This document shows, piece by piece, positions 1 to 9,735 of a stretch of DNA of 57,634 nt (position 1 is its first letter; each line of letters opens with the position of its first letter). The DNA comes from Chloroflexota bacterium (lineage in GTDB: Bacteria; Chloroflexota; Dehalococcoidia; UBA2247; RBG-13-53-26): the NCBI GenBank assembly GCA_003551705.1, contig PUNJ01000105.1:1-57634 (forward strand), read 5' to 3'. The position numbers and the translations under genes are program-made. Below the pieces are notes generated by a model that searched no databases, was not told where the DNA came from, and saw only the letters and a program-made list of their open reading frames with translations.

Positions 1-474
1 ACCTTGATCGGTCCAATGGAGAGCTATCTGGCCTTCTGGTCCCTCATGAAGGGCACAGTAAGCGAGGACAACCTGGATGGTATAATCACAGGCCACTGGA
101 CCAAGTGGTATAGCGACGACACGGACTTGATGCGAGAAATCAAGCATTACGCTGAGAAATACCATACGCCCGCACAACTGAAGGATATCTATCTGGGTAC
201 TGGTCAGTTCAATGGCTGGCTTGCCGGTATGATTCTCGTCGATGCGTTGCACAGGGCCGTCAAGAAAGTAGGACCTGGGAACGTCACCGGGGCCGAGTTA
301 CATCAAGCATTACTGGCCACCGATTTAGCAATTGAGGGCCTACCGGAGACCGCCAAGATCCGTCCGGGTTCCAATTGCTTCATCCGCACTCCTTTCCTGA
401 TGGAATACCAAGCCGCGGAGAGCGACTGGGTACGTATCACAGAACCGACCGTACCGCCTTCCCTGGCAGGATAA
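1..474 (+). CDS. ABC transporter substrate-binding protein (branched-chain amino acid/urea type), C-terminal fragment
   Basis: ORF open at the left window edge; periplasmic-binding-protein type sequence (GQFNGWLAGMILVDALHRA); partial. Confidence 0.6.
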   Translation, partial: TLIGPMESYLAFWSLMKGTVSEDNLDGIITGHWTKWYSDDTDLMREIKHYAEKYHTPAQLKDIYLGTGQFNGWLAGMILVDALHRAVKKVGPGNVTGAELHQALLATDLAIEGLPETAKIRPGSNCFIRTPFLMEYQAAESDWVRITEPTVPPSLAG

Positions 475-497
475 CAGGCCGAAACTTACGGCCAACG

Positions 498-538
498 CTC
501 GCAGGCTCCCGCAGCATTTTCCGACGGGAGCCTGCGAG
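498..538. terminator. Perfect 14-bp-stem hairpin, no U-tract
   Basis: CTCGCAGGCTCCCG - 13 nt loop - CGGGAGCCTGCGAG directly after the ABC transporter gene. Confidence 0.7.
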
Positions 539-564
539 GCAGGGTTATATTCCCAAATTCTTCC

Positions 565-593
565 TTGCAGAGCCTGGTACACGCCAGTATAAT
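565..593 (+). promoter_or_regulatory. Sigma70-like promoter for the OYE-family gene
   Basis: TTGCAG - 17 bp - TATAAT; start ATG at 640. Confidence 0.6.
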
Positions 594-639
594 ACTTCGC
601 AACGAGCCACTTTCAGGTTCCAATTGGAGGTCTCTACGC

Positions 640-2571
640 ATGGGTGCTTTTGCTTCTTTGTTTCAATCAGGTAAAATCGGGGACTTGCTCTTGAAAAACC
701 GTCTCATAATGCCCGCCATGGGCGGCATATTTGGTGATCCCGAAGGCCGCCTGAATGATGCGTTGCTGGACTTCTACCGTACCAGAGCCAGAGGCGGTGT
801 TGGGCTCATCTTCCCCAGGGCCGCCGGCATCAGCGACGATGCTCCTCTAGCCTTTCACATGTCGTTGCATGACGATACATGGATCGATGACTGGGATCGC
901 TTAATCCAGGCTATCCACGAACTCGATACCAAGATAGGCGCCCAGTTGATGCACTTCGGCATGCTTTACCTTTACGCAGGGTACATTCCCAAGGGGACTT
1001 CCATAAAGGTGCCATCAATGTCTCCCTGGCTCAACACTAACCTGCCTTACCATGTTTTGAACGAAGACGACATACAACGCTATGTAGCCGACTTCGTGGA
1101 GGCTGCTCTCAGAGCTAAGACAGCAGGGGCCGACCTAGTTGAATTGCATGCCTGTCACGGATGTCTGGTAGGCAGTTTCATGTCCCCCCTGACCAATCAG
1201 AGGACAGATCGTTACGGAGGCAGCCCGGAGAACCGAGCACGTTTCGCTCGGGAGATAATCTCGGCTATGAGGACAAGAGTTGGCTACGATTACCCGCTGG
1301 TGGCCAGGATCAACGCCAGCGACGATATAAAAGGGGGTATAACACCTGAGGAAGCAGTAGAACATGCACTCATTCTGGAATCAGCCGGGATAGATGCCAT
1401 CAGCATATCGTCTGGAATCGAATTCTGGTCGACGTCCACCATCCCCTGTTATCCCTATCCACGGGGAGCCATGCTGCCCCTGGTTGATAAAATCAAGCAG
1501 GCTGTGAAGGTGCCTGTAATCGCTACCGGCAAAATAGATGCCGAGATGGCCGAGGAAGTTGTGGCCAGCGGACGGGCGGAATTTGTTGGTATGGCCCGCC
1601 CGCTTCTTGCCGATCCATATCTGCCCGCCAAGATGCGTGAAGGGCGAATGGACGAGGCGAGGCGATGCATATACTGCATGAACTGCCTTAAGACCGACCC
1701 GAAAGCAGGGCCGGGCGCCTGCACGGTTAATCCATTCCTCTACCGAGAAAGTGCCTATCCGCTACCACACGCCGAAACTCCGGCCAGGGTGATGGTAGTG
1801 GGCGGCGGTCTCGCCGGCATGCAGACAGCGGTGCTGCTGGCGGAAAAGGGCCACAAAGTCACTCTGTACGAAAGAAGCTCTAAGCTTGGCGGCCAGTGGA
1901 ATACAGCCTCGGCTACGCCCGGCAAAGAGGGCTACGCGGCGCATGTTGACAATCTGAAGCGGCTTCTTGCCATGTACGGGGTCAAGGTTATGCTTGATAC
2001 CGAAGTGACTGCCAAAATGGTCCTGGGGGAAGGGGTCGATGCGGTGGTTGTAGCTACCGGAGCCGAGCCCGTACGCGCCAATATTCCGGGTATATGGAGC
2101 CCGAATGTGGTCCAGGCAAACGATGTCATCGACGGCCGTGCCCAGGTCAAGGGAAAGGCAGTGATAGTCGGCGGTCGGTTCATAGGCATCGAGGTGGCAA
2201 TCTGGCTGGCGGAGGAAGGCAAAGATGTCTGCCTGGTAACACAGGCCGGACTGGGACAAAACGGCATCACCCTCGAAAAACAAAGCTTCAAAACACTGGC
2301 CCAGAATCTGATTGACCTACGAGTGCCCCTATATCTGCATTCGAAATTGCTCGAGATCACGGATACTCACGTTTTCTTCCGAATGGGAGACGACATTTTT
2401 TGGCTGGAAGCGGATACCGTAATCCTGGCCATTGGCATGAAAGCGAACAATTCTCTTGCTCGTGAACTGGAAGGCCGTGTTGACAGGCTCTATATGGTCG
2501 GGGATTGCGTCCAACCGCGAGACGCTGCAGAGGTGGCCTATCAAGCCATGAAGGTAGCATCTGAGATCTGA
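640..2571 (+). CDS. NADH:flavin oxidoreductase / 2,4-dienoyl-CoA reductase-like (OYE barrel + FeS + NAD(P)/FAD domain)
   Basis: N-terminal FMN barrel (LKNRLIMPAMGG, ELHACHGCLVGSFMSP), FeS motif CIYCMNCLK...C, C-terminal dinucleotide fold VVGGGLAGMQTA. Confidence 0.85.
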   Translation: MGAFASLFQSGKIGDLLLKNRLIMPAMGGIFGDPEGRLNDALLDFYRTRARGGVGLIFPRAAGISDDAPLAFHMSLHDDTWIDDWDRLIQAIHELDTKIGAQLMHFGMLYLYAGYIPKGTSIKVPSMSPWLNTNLPYHVLNEDDIQRYVADFVEAALRAKTAGADLVELHACHGCLVGSFMSPLTNQRTDRYGGSPENRARFAREIISAMRTRVGYDYPLVARINASDDIKGGITPEEAVEHALILESAGIDAISISSGIEFWSTSTIPCYPYPRGAMLPLVDKIKQAVKVPVIATGKIDAEMAEEVVASGRAEFVGMARPLLADPYLPAKMREGRMDEARRCIYCMNCLKTDPKAGPGACTVNPFLYRESAYPLPHAETPARVMVVGGGLAGMQTAVLLAEKGHKVTLYERSSKLGGQWNTASATPGKEGYAAHVDNLKRLLAMYGVKVMLDTEVTAKMVLGEGVDAVVVATGAEPVRANIPGIWSPNVVQANDVIDGRAQVKGKAVIVGGRFIGIEVAIWLAEEGKDVCLVTQAGLGQNGITLEKQSFKTLAQNLIDLRVPLYLHSKLLEITDTHVFFRMGDDIFWLEADTVILAIGMKANNSLARELEGRVDRLYMVGDCVQPRDAAEVAYQAMKVASEI

Positions 2572-2591
2572 ACCCTCACAGTAATCAGGTC

Positions 2592-4355
2592 TTACGACCG
2601 GGCTCTATGCTCAAAGGCTCTGATGTCCGATGCCATCATAGATTTTACTTCCTCAAGGGACAGCTTGCCTTGGTCCTCGCCGCTGCGTAACCGAACGGAG
2701 GCGGTATCGGACTCGGCCTCCTTATCTCCGACAACAAGCATGTACGGGACTTTTTGCAACTGCGCCTCCCTGATTTTTAGATTCATCCGTTCCGAGCGAC
2801 TATCGACCTGGACCCTGTAACCGGCGGACCGAATTTCGGATGCCAGTCTGTAAGCATAGTCCAAGTGACGATCGGCTATGGGTATCACAACACCTTGCAC
2901 GGGCGCCAGCCACAACGGAAAAGCCCCGGCATAGTGCTCTATGAGACAAGCCAGGAACCGCTCCATACTACCCAGGACCGTCCTGTGTATCATGGCCACC
3001 GGGTGCTCTCTACCATCCTCACCTATGTAAGTGACATCAAACCGTTCAGGCAGATTGAAGTCCACCTGAATGGTGGGTCCCTGCCATGCCCTGCCCAAGG
3101 CGTCTTGGAGTTTGATATCTATCTTCGGCCCGTAGAACACTCCCTCCCCCGGATCTACCTCATAGACCAAGCCCAGCCGCTGCAGGGCCTTCTCCAGCAT
3201 GTCTGTGGCTTGTTCCCACTTGTCAATGGTACCCGCATACTTGTCCGGGCGGGTGGAAAGCATAATCTGGTATTCGTCAAAACCAAAGGACCGCAGCATG
3301 AAGCGGGCCAGTCCCAGCACGTCCACGATCTCCTCTTCTATCTGTTCGTGCCGGCAGAAGATGTGCGCATCGTCCTGGGTGAAACCCCGGACCCTGGCCA
3401 AACCGTGGAGCACGCCGGAGCGCTCATAGCGATATACCGTGCCCAGTTCCGCCCATCTGATGGGCAGTTCCCGATAGCTATGTAACCTGGTCTTGTACAT
3501 GAGAATGTGACCCGGGCAGTTCATGGGTTTGACAATATATTCCTGACCGTCCACGTCCATGGGCGAGAAAAGGTTCTCCCGATACATCTCCCAATGGCCA
3601 CTGGTCTTCCAAAGGCCGGCCTTGAAGATGTGCGGTGTGTATACGATATCATAGCCGCGCCGCAGATGCTCCTCTTTCCAGAAGTCTTCAATGGTCTTGC
3701 GGACCATGGAACCTTTGGGGTGCCACAGGACCAGTCCCGGTCCAGCCTCCTCCTGAATACTGAAGAGATCAAGTTCCCTTCCCAGCCTCCTGTGATCGCG
3801 GCGTTCCGCTTCGGCCAGATTATGGAGAAACTTGTCAAGGCCTTCCTGGGTCTCAAAGGCGGTGCCATAGATGCGCTGAAGCATGGGCCGGCGTTCGTCG
3901 CCCCTCCAGTAGGCGCCGGCTATGCTGAGTAGCTTGAAGGGTCCGATTTCGCCCGTCCTCTCCACGTGAGGACCGCGACAGAGGTCGACGAAGCCGTCAT
4001 GTTGATAAAGGCTGACAGTTTCCTGATCTTCCAGATCATCGATCAACTCGAGCTTGTAAGGTTGTTCCGCAAACTCCCGCCGGGCCTCTTCCCTGGTGAT
4101 CTCCCTCCGGGCAAAAGGCACATCAGCGGCTACTATGGCCCGCATTTTCTCCTCGATGACAGGAAGGTCTTCGGGCGTGAGACTGCGCGACAATTCGAAA
4201 TCGTAGTAGAAACCATCCTCGGTGGACGGGCCGATGCCAAGTTTGGTCTCAGGGAAGATACTGGCGACGGCATCCGCCATCACGTGTGAAGCTGAGTGTC
4301 TTATGGTCTGAAGTCTGTTAGGATCGGACAATGTATTTCTCTCCTGCTCGCTCAA
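2592..4355 (-). CDS. thrS: Threonyl-tRNA synthetase (lacks an obvious TGS domain)
   Basis: HSASHVMADAV editing-domain motif, class II motifs, MNCPGHILMYK; TTG start. Confidence 0.95.
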   Translation of the reverse strand: MSEQERNTLSDPNRLQTIRHSASHVMADAVASIFPETKLGIGPSTEDGFYYDFELSRSLTPEDLPVIEEKMRAIVAADVPFARREITREEARREFAEQPYKLELIDDLEDQETVSLYQHDGFVDLCRGPHVERTGEIGPFKLLSIAGAYWRGDERRPMLQRIYGTAFETQEGLDKFLHNLAEAERRDHRRLGRELDLFSIQEEAGPGLVLWHPKGSMVRKTIEDFWKEEHLRRGYDIVYTPHIFKAGLWKTSGHWEMYRENLFSPMDVDGQEYIVKPMNCPGHILMYKTRLHSYRELPIRWAELGTVYRYERSGVLHGLARVRGFTQDDAHIFCRHEQIEEEIVDVLGLARFMLRSFGFDEYQIMLSTRPDKYAGTIDKWEQATDMLEKALQRLGLVYEVDPGEGVFYGPKIDIKLQDALGRAWQGPTIQVDFNLPERFDVTYIGEDGREHPVAMIHRTVLGSMERFLACLIEHYAGAFPLWLAPVQGVVIPIADRHLDYAYRLASEIRSAGYRVQVDSRSERMNLKIREAQLQKVPYMLVVGDKEAESDTASVRLRSGEDQGKLSLEEVKSMMASDIRAFEHRARS

Positions 4356-4361
4356 GATAAA

Positions 4362-4390
4362 AACCTCCCGACTCTAAGTGGCGAGAGGTT
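4362..4390 (-). promoter_or_regulatory. Hairpin overlapping the thrS Shine-Dalgarno, between tRNA-Val and thrS
   Basis: On the minus strand AACCTCTCG...CGGGAGGTT followed by TTTTATC-TTG; GGGAGG lies in the 3' arm. Confidence 0.55.
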
Positions 4391-4431
4391 CTCGAACGAA
4401 ACAATTGTGTTCGCAATTGCAACCCAATTCA

Positions 4432-4509
4432 TGGTGGGCGATACTGGAATTGAACCAGTGACCTCTGCGATGTCAACGCAGCGCTCTAAACCCCTGAGCT
4501 AATCGCCCA
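4432..4509 (-). tRNA. tRNA-Val(GAC), with encoded CCA
   Basis: Minus strand TGGGCGATTAGCTCAGGGGTTTAGAGCGCTGCGTTGACATCGCAGAGGTCACTGGTTCAATTCCAGTATCGCCCACCA; cloverleaf with anticodon loop TTGACAT. Confidence 0.93.
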
Positions 4510-4517
4510 ACAGAGAA

Positions 4518-4546
4518 AAGTTATCAAATATGATTGTTCAAGTCAA
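4518..4546 (-). promoter_or_regulatory. Sigma70-like promoter for tRNA-Val/thrS
   Basis: Minus strand TTGACT - 17 bp - TAACTT just upstream of the tRNA. Confidence 0.55.
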
Positions 4547-4697
4547 GCTGTGTTGCCTCCCATGGCCAATGGTCCCTCCTGCGAATGCGCCAGCCGATCG
4601 ACTGCACTTTCGCATTATCATTGAAGAATGACGTTCCCCCACACCCGCCAAGCACGTCTAGCAGAAGACACGGCGACAATCAAGGAGATACACGCAA

Positions 4698-5198
4698 ATG
4701 CCGATTGTTCCGGCTACCAATGATTTGATGGACCAAGCCGAGACCATCGTCCGGTCCGTTTTCGGCTGGATGTCCCTGACCGAAAGACTCAGCTTCATCG
4801 TACTCAGACGTCCGCAGAGTCTCATCAGCTGTATCCTGATGCATCTCGCGGGCATCAAGGACATCGTTGCTTTCGAAGTCTACGTGGACCAGCAGAAGAA
4901 GGTACTCGGCACTACGGGACTGTACCGCTACAAAAAGGACGCCCATGAAGCTGTCTGGCTGGCATGGTTCAGTGTACACCCTGACGCAAGAAGGCAAGGC
5001 ATAGGTCAAGCCTTGATCGAGCATACCGAGATGCTGGCCCGGAGGACCGGGGTCTCCCGGATCAGGCTCTATACCTCCACCGACCCCAGCGAAGCGGCCG
5101 CACAGAAACTGTATGAGAAGAACGGATTTAGGGAAATCGGTAGAAGGAAAAGGCGCTTTGAAACACTGTTGTTTCGTGAGAAGGTGATTGACGGCTAA
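4698..5198 (+). CDS. GNAT family N-acetyltransferase
   Basis: VHPDARRQGIGQALIEHTEMLARRTGVSRIRLYTS; motif A of GNAT. Confidence 0.85.
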   Translation: MPIVPATNDLMDQAETIVRSVFGWMSLTERLSFIVLRRPQSLISCILMHLAGIKDIVAFEVYVDQQKKVLGTTGLYRYKKDAHEAVWLAWFSVHPDARRQGIGQALIEHTEMLARRTGVSRIRLYTSTDPSEAAAQKLYEKNGFREIGRRKRRFETLLFREKVIDG

Positions 5199-5421
5199 CA
5201 GTGGTCGGAGGCCATCTCCGGCCGTTTCCGAAGCAAACCGGCTTTTGGTCTCAACCTTGTTGCCTCGTCCCGGTGGTCCAGCGAGAGTTCGTACTACACC
5301 GCCAGCGTACGCCGGTGGTAGCGAAGATCAACGCTTTTGTACTATCATGGAGTCTTCACAAATGGGAAGGCCAAGCAAGGGAGTTTTTATCGAGGCTTAG
5401 TAATGGCAAGAAGGAGGTCAG

Positions 5422-5988
5422 ATGTCAGAGTTGTCCGACTACAGCGGTGAATTCCGACCGGACTTGAAGATGGAGGACTTCTCCAAGGAGGCGCTGGTGC
5501 GCCTCTGGAAAGCAGGTGGCAAAATGTACGTGGGTCTGGACGGCCTGTGGTATAACGCCATCCAGGACGCGTACGGTGACGATGTAGCGAGAAAGATGAG
5601 CGAGTCGATCTGGCTGGAGCGAGGCGGGTCTGAAATGGAGGTACGCCGTGTAAGGGAGGCAGGCAATATCACGGAAGACGATGTGGCCTCCTATCTGAAG
5701 ATGCTGCAGATCGACCCTGGCTTTGCCGCCGTAATGGACATCCAGTGCGAGCTGCTTGATGAGAAGCGAGGAGTAGTCACCGTCAAGAAATGCCGGGTCT
5801 TGCAGGCGCTTGAAAGAATGGGAGACCCTTCCCGGATTGAGCATCTATGCCATATCATCGAACCGCACGGCTTCCAGGTGGGAGTGGAGCAGTTCAACCC
5901 GCAGATGAAAGCAACTCCTCTGCAGTTGCCCCCTCGGAAAGACAAGAACGATATTGCCTGCAAGTGGGAGTTCCGGATCGACGAATAG
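5422..5988 (+). CDS. DUF6125-like protein
   Basis: 188-aa ORF, RBS AAGGAGG; sequence pattern LWKAGGKMYVGLDGLWY and Cys-containing C-terminus. Confidence 0.55.
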   Translation: MSELSDYSGEFRPDLKMEDFSKEALVRLWKAGGKMYVGLDGLWYNAIQDAYGDDVARKMSESIWLERGGSEMEVRRVREAGNITEDDVASYLKMLQIDPGFAAVMDIQCELLDEKRGVVTVKKCRVLQALERMGDPSRIEHLCHIIEPHGFQVGVEQFNPQMKATPLQLPPRKDKNDIACKWEFRIDE

Positions 5989-6068
5989 GGTACCGAGGAC
6001 CTGATCCCGGTCGACTGCGGAGCCCCCCCTGGTCCTTACTGGACCTAGGTCCTGCAGCAGAGATCAGC

Positions 6069-6100
6069 AAGGCAGTCGGACCATCGGTCCGGACTGCCTT
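6069..6100. terminator. Hairpin between convergent genes, no U-tract
   Basis: AAGGCAGTC-GGACC-ATC-GGTCC-G-GACTGCCTT. Confidence 0.65.
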
Positions 6101-6138
6101 CACCCGGAGTCGAGGAAAACACCTTACAGGGTAAGACT

Positions 6139-7332
6139 CTAGATGACCTCCTCGGTCTTAAGAGCCGCCAGGTCCTCCGGCGTCAGGCCCAATAGCCTCC
6201 CGTATACCTCCTCATTGTTCTCGCCCACTTTGGGGGCACGGCGATCAATACTGCCGGGGGTCTTGGACATCTTTATTGCCACACCCGGAATAAGAAGCTC
6301 GCCCAGACCCGGATACTCCATGGGCACCAGTGCCTGCCGCTCTTTGACCTGCGGGTCCTCAATCATCTGCGGGATGTTGTTCACACGGCTGCACGGCACC
6401 CGCGCCTTGGTGAAAATCTCCACCACATCATCAACGTACCTCTCCTTAACCCACGCGGCAACTATGGGGCTCAATTCGGCAGCATTCAGGTAGCGGATCT
6501 CGTCATTCTTGGCGAAGCGGGGATCATCCATGATGTCTTCCCTGCCAATGGCCCGGCAGAACCTGCGCCAGATTGGATTGCTGGTCACCCCCAGCATGAC
6601 CCATCCATCCTTGGCCTCATAACAGTCGGTGAACGAGTGAAAACTGCGATTCCCTTGCCTGGGACGGATAAAACCGGTCTTCTGATACTCAGGGGCCACC
6701 GACAAAGCACATGTGGCCGTCACCGCCACGTCAAGCAGAGCTACATCGATTTCCTGGCCCTCGCCCGTCTTCAGCCTGTGATACAAAGCGAACATGATGC
6801 CCAGTCCAAGGTGGGCACCGGCGCTGAAATCAACCCACGGTGCCCCGGATCTGGTCGGCGGACCTTCGGGGAAACCTGTATAACTCATGGAACCGGAGAG
6901 CGCCTGGGCTATGGTGTCGAAACAGGGCCGTTGAGCATAAGGACCCGTCGCACCAAACCCCGAAACAGCAGCCACGATAATATCCGGCTTTATCTGCTTC
7001 AGGACATCATACTTGATTATTTCGTGATCAGGTGAGCCGACCACAGAGTTGTGCACCAGTACGTCAGCTGTCGCGACCATCTTGTACAGCATCTCCTTGC
7101 CCTTGGGTTTGGAGATGTCCAGAGTGACACCCAAGCGGTTCTGGAGCGTACTCATGGTTAACATGCTTTCCCCTTCAAGAGTAAAGGGTCCGAAGTCCCT
7201 CTCCGTTTCGTCCTTGGGCCTCTCCACCCTTATCACCTCCGCCCCCATGTGGGATAGAAGTGTAGCACCCAGAGGACCAGCCAGCCAGCGCGACAAATCA
7301 AGAATCCTGATGCCTGTAAGAGCTTTATTCAT
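6139..7332 (-). CDS. CaiB/BaiF family CoA transferase (type III)
   Basis: ILDLSRWLAGPLGATLLSHMGAEVIRVE...; family III CoA-transferase signature. Confidence 0.9.
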   Translation of the reverse strand: MNKALTGIRILDLSRWLAGPLGATLLSHMGAEVIRVERPKDETERDFGPFTLEGESMLTMSTLQNRLGVTLDISKPKGKEMLYKMVATADVLVHNSVVGSPDHEIIKYDVLKQIKPDIIVAAVSGFGATGPYAQRPCFDTIAQALSGSMSYTGFPEGPPTRSGAPWVDFSAGAHLGLGIMFALYHRLKTGEGQEIDVALLDVAVTATCALSVAPEYQKTGFIRPRQGNRSFHSFTDCYEAKDGWVMLGVTSNPIWRRFCRAIGREDIMDDPRFAKNDEIRYLNAAELSPIVAAWVKERYVDDVVEIFTKARVPCSRVNNIPQMIEDPQVKERQALVPMEYPGLGELLIPGVAIKMSKTPGSIDRRAPKVGENNEEVYGRLLGLTPEDLAALKTEEVI

Positions 7333-7377
7333 ACTTAAGGAGCCTCCTGGAATTAAGCGAAACGCGGTGGAATGGCA

Positions 7378-9714
7378 CTAGTCTTCCTCAGCCACAGCGC
7401 CATCCTCGCTGGTCTCTTCCCCATTGAGCCTGCTTTGCTTTTCGGCCTGTAATTGCTGGAGAAGCTGCTCAGCTCGGGCCAAGCCAATGCGCAATTGTCT
7501 CTGCAGGAAAGAGGGTGATACTTGCGAGTGCTGCATCGCCAGACGGCGCGCCTGCTCCAAGAGCGGGTCTTGGACTGAGAAATCCTCAACCGGTGCCGCA
7601 AAAATCTCTGCAGCCTGAGTCTTTGCCTGGTCACGCCAAAAACTTACCACCCGTTCGATCTCCTCGGGGGAAATAAAGCAGCCTTGCAACCGCTTGGGTT
7701 TGACCATGTCTGAAGTCTGATATAGCATGTCGCCCCTGCCCAGCAGTTTCTCAGCACCCATAACATCGAGTATGGTGCGTGAGTCTATTTGCGATACAAC
7801 TGCGAAGCTGATACGGGTGGGAAAGTTGGCCTTGATCAGGCCGGTTATGACGTCCACCGAGGGACGTTGCGTGGCCACGACCAGGTGTATTCCCACGGCC
7901 CGTCCCATCTGGGCAAGCCGGCAAAGCAGCGGCTCGACCTCGTCGGACTTGGCCATCATCAGATCTGCAAGTTCATCCACGACCACGACGAGAAAAGTCA
8001 TGGGCTTGTTGACCTTGGGGCTTCTGTTATACCTTTCGATGTTCTGGACACTGACTCCCGCCAACCTGCGGTAGCGGCTATCCATCTCCTGCTCCACCCA
8101 CTTGAGCATGTCTACGGCTTTCTCATTCTCCGTTATCACCGGCGTCAACAGATGAGGCACCCCGTTAAAGGCTACCAGTTCAACCCTCTTTGGATCGATC
8201 ATCACGAAACGTAACTCATCAGGACTGTTGAATATGAGCAGGGACGTGATTATGGAATCCAGGCACACGGTTTTACCGCTGCCCGTCGCCCCTGCAATCA
8301 GGACGTGCGGCATCTTTGTCAGGTCGGCAGCCGCTACCTCGCCCGCAGTGGCCTTGCCAAGGGATATTATGAGCTTCGATCTCGTAGCGATCTTCTGCAA
8401 TACGGCGCTTTCCAATACCTCTCTGACCGAAACAGTACCCATGGAGGTATTTGGCACCTCTATACCTACGAGAGATGTCCCCGGTATCGGGGCTTCTATG
8501 CGAATACTGGTGGCAGCCAAAGCGAGAGCCAGATTGCTCTCCAGCGACTTGATACGCTCGACCTTGACCCTAGTCCTAGAAACCTCCTCAGGCCTGACCA
8601 GCACATTGCCGTTCTGGTCCCTTTCCTTGACCTCCTTGACCTTGCGGTCCCACCCCGGCTCAACACCAAACTGGGTCACAGCAGGTCCCACATTCATCTG
8701 CACCACCTTGGCCTCGACACCATAGCTGGCCAAGGCTTCTTCGATCTTGCGTGCCCTCTTCTCTATTTCGTTCTGGCAAAGCTCCGCCTTGGCTGTTTCG
8801 TTCAAGACTTCAAGGCTGGGAAGCTGCCACCGGCCCAAGTAGGGCAGTACCATCTGGGGCGTTGCCGGCTTGCCGGCAGGTGCAGTAGTTGTTGGTTCGC
8901 TATCAGCCCTGGGCACGGCTTGAGGTGCAGCGGGAGGTGCGGATGTACGCGTAAATGTGGGCGTGTATGCCGGTGCCTCCTGCCTGACCGGAACAGTCGT
9001 TACCGCTTCGTCATCGTCTTCATCTGTTTCGGACTTATCAGACTCCTGATGCCACTGCGGTGTCTCTGGTATCGAAGGAGAGGATGTATTCATCATCTTG
9101 ACCTGAGCACTTTTGCGCCTGTTTCTGATCCAGTTCATAGCCATCTCATGTAAAGGGTGCTGTAAATAGAAGATACGCAGGCGTTCCCAGCCATCTTCAG
9201 CAGCAACCTTTATGCGTGCCAGCATGGGTCTGCTTCTTCTGGCCCCGTCTCGCGAGACCTTCCAGGAGAAATAGGGAGCAATGCTCACTATTCCCACAAT
9301 CGTCAGGCTAACCAGAATCAACACACCCAAGGCGTTTGCTTCAATAATAATGGCCCTGCCGCCATACCCTCCCAGAGAATAGTCATAAAATATGCCGTAT
9401 CCGGGAGTGAAAAAGGCCAGCAGTCCCAGGAAAGCAGCGGTGAATGCGAAGATGCCGGCCCATCTATACCAGGCTTGCAGGAACACAGGCAAGCGTCTAC
9501 TGTGCATGATCCAGGTCAAGAGTCCAGCCAACGCCACGGGAATAAAGATGCCGGCTCCAAGGGCCCGTAACAGAGGAAGATGAAAACCAGCTACCAGCCC
9601 GATAGTAACCAGCAACAGCCACAAGCGGCGAAAAACCCTCGAAGTGAAGATGTATTTGACAAGTGTGGTCAGCAGACGCCAACACCAGCCGAGAATTCTG
9701 AACAAAATGGCCAA
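7378..9714 (-). CDS. ftsK: DNA translocase FtsK/SpoIIIE family
   Basis: N-terminal TM helices, Walker A IAGATGSGKTVCLDS, Walker B VVVVDELADLMM, ATQRPSVDVITGLIKANFPTRISF. Confidence 0.93.
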   Translation of the reverse strand: MAILFRILGWCWRLLTTLVKYIFTSRVFRRLWLLLVTIGLVAGFHLPLLRALGAGIFIPVALAGLLTWIMHSRRLPVFLQAWYRWAGIFAFTAAFLGLLAFFTPGYGIFYDYSLGGYGGRAIIIEANALGVLILVSLTIVGIVSIAPYFSWKVSRDGARRSRPMLARIKVAAEDGWERLRIFYLQHPLHEMAMNWIRNRRKSAQVKMMNTSSPSIPETPQWHQESDKSETDEDDDEAVTTVPVRQEAPAYTPTFTRTSAPPAAPQAVPRADSEPTTTAPAGKPATPQMVLPYLGRWQLPSLEVLNETAKAELCQNEIEKRARKIEEALASYGVEAKVVQMNVGPAVTQFGVEPGWDRKVKEVKERDQNGNVLVRPEEVSRTRVKVERIKSLESNLALALAATSIRIEAPIPGTSLVGIEVPNTSMGTVSVREVLESAVLQKIATRSKLIISLGKATAGEVAAADLTKMPHVLIAGATGSGKTVCLDSIITSLLIFNSPDELRFVMIDPKRVELVAFNGVPHLLTPVITENEKAVDMLKWVEQEMDSRYRRLAGVSVQNIERYNRSPKVNKPMTFLVVVVDELADLMMAKSDEVEPLLCRLAQMGRAVGIHLVVATQRPSVDVITGLIKANFPTRISFAVVSQIDSRTILDVMGAEKLLGRGDMLYQTSDMVKPKRLQGCFISPEEIERVVSFWRDQAKTQAAEIFAAPVEDFSVQDPLLEQARRLAMQHSQVSPSFLQRQLRIGLARAEQLLQQLQAEKQSRLNGEETSEDGAVAEED

Positions 9715-9735
9715 AACTGCTCCTCGTATCTCCGC

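Noticed and set aside
8305-9153. 282-aa antisense ORF within ftsK
   Set aside because: Shadow ORF; the minus strand gene is clearly FtsK
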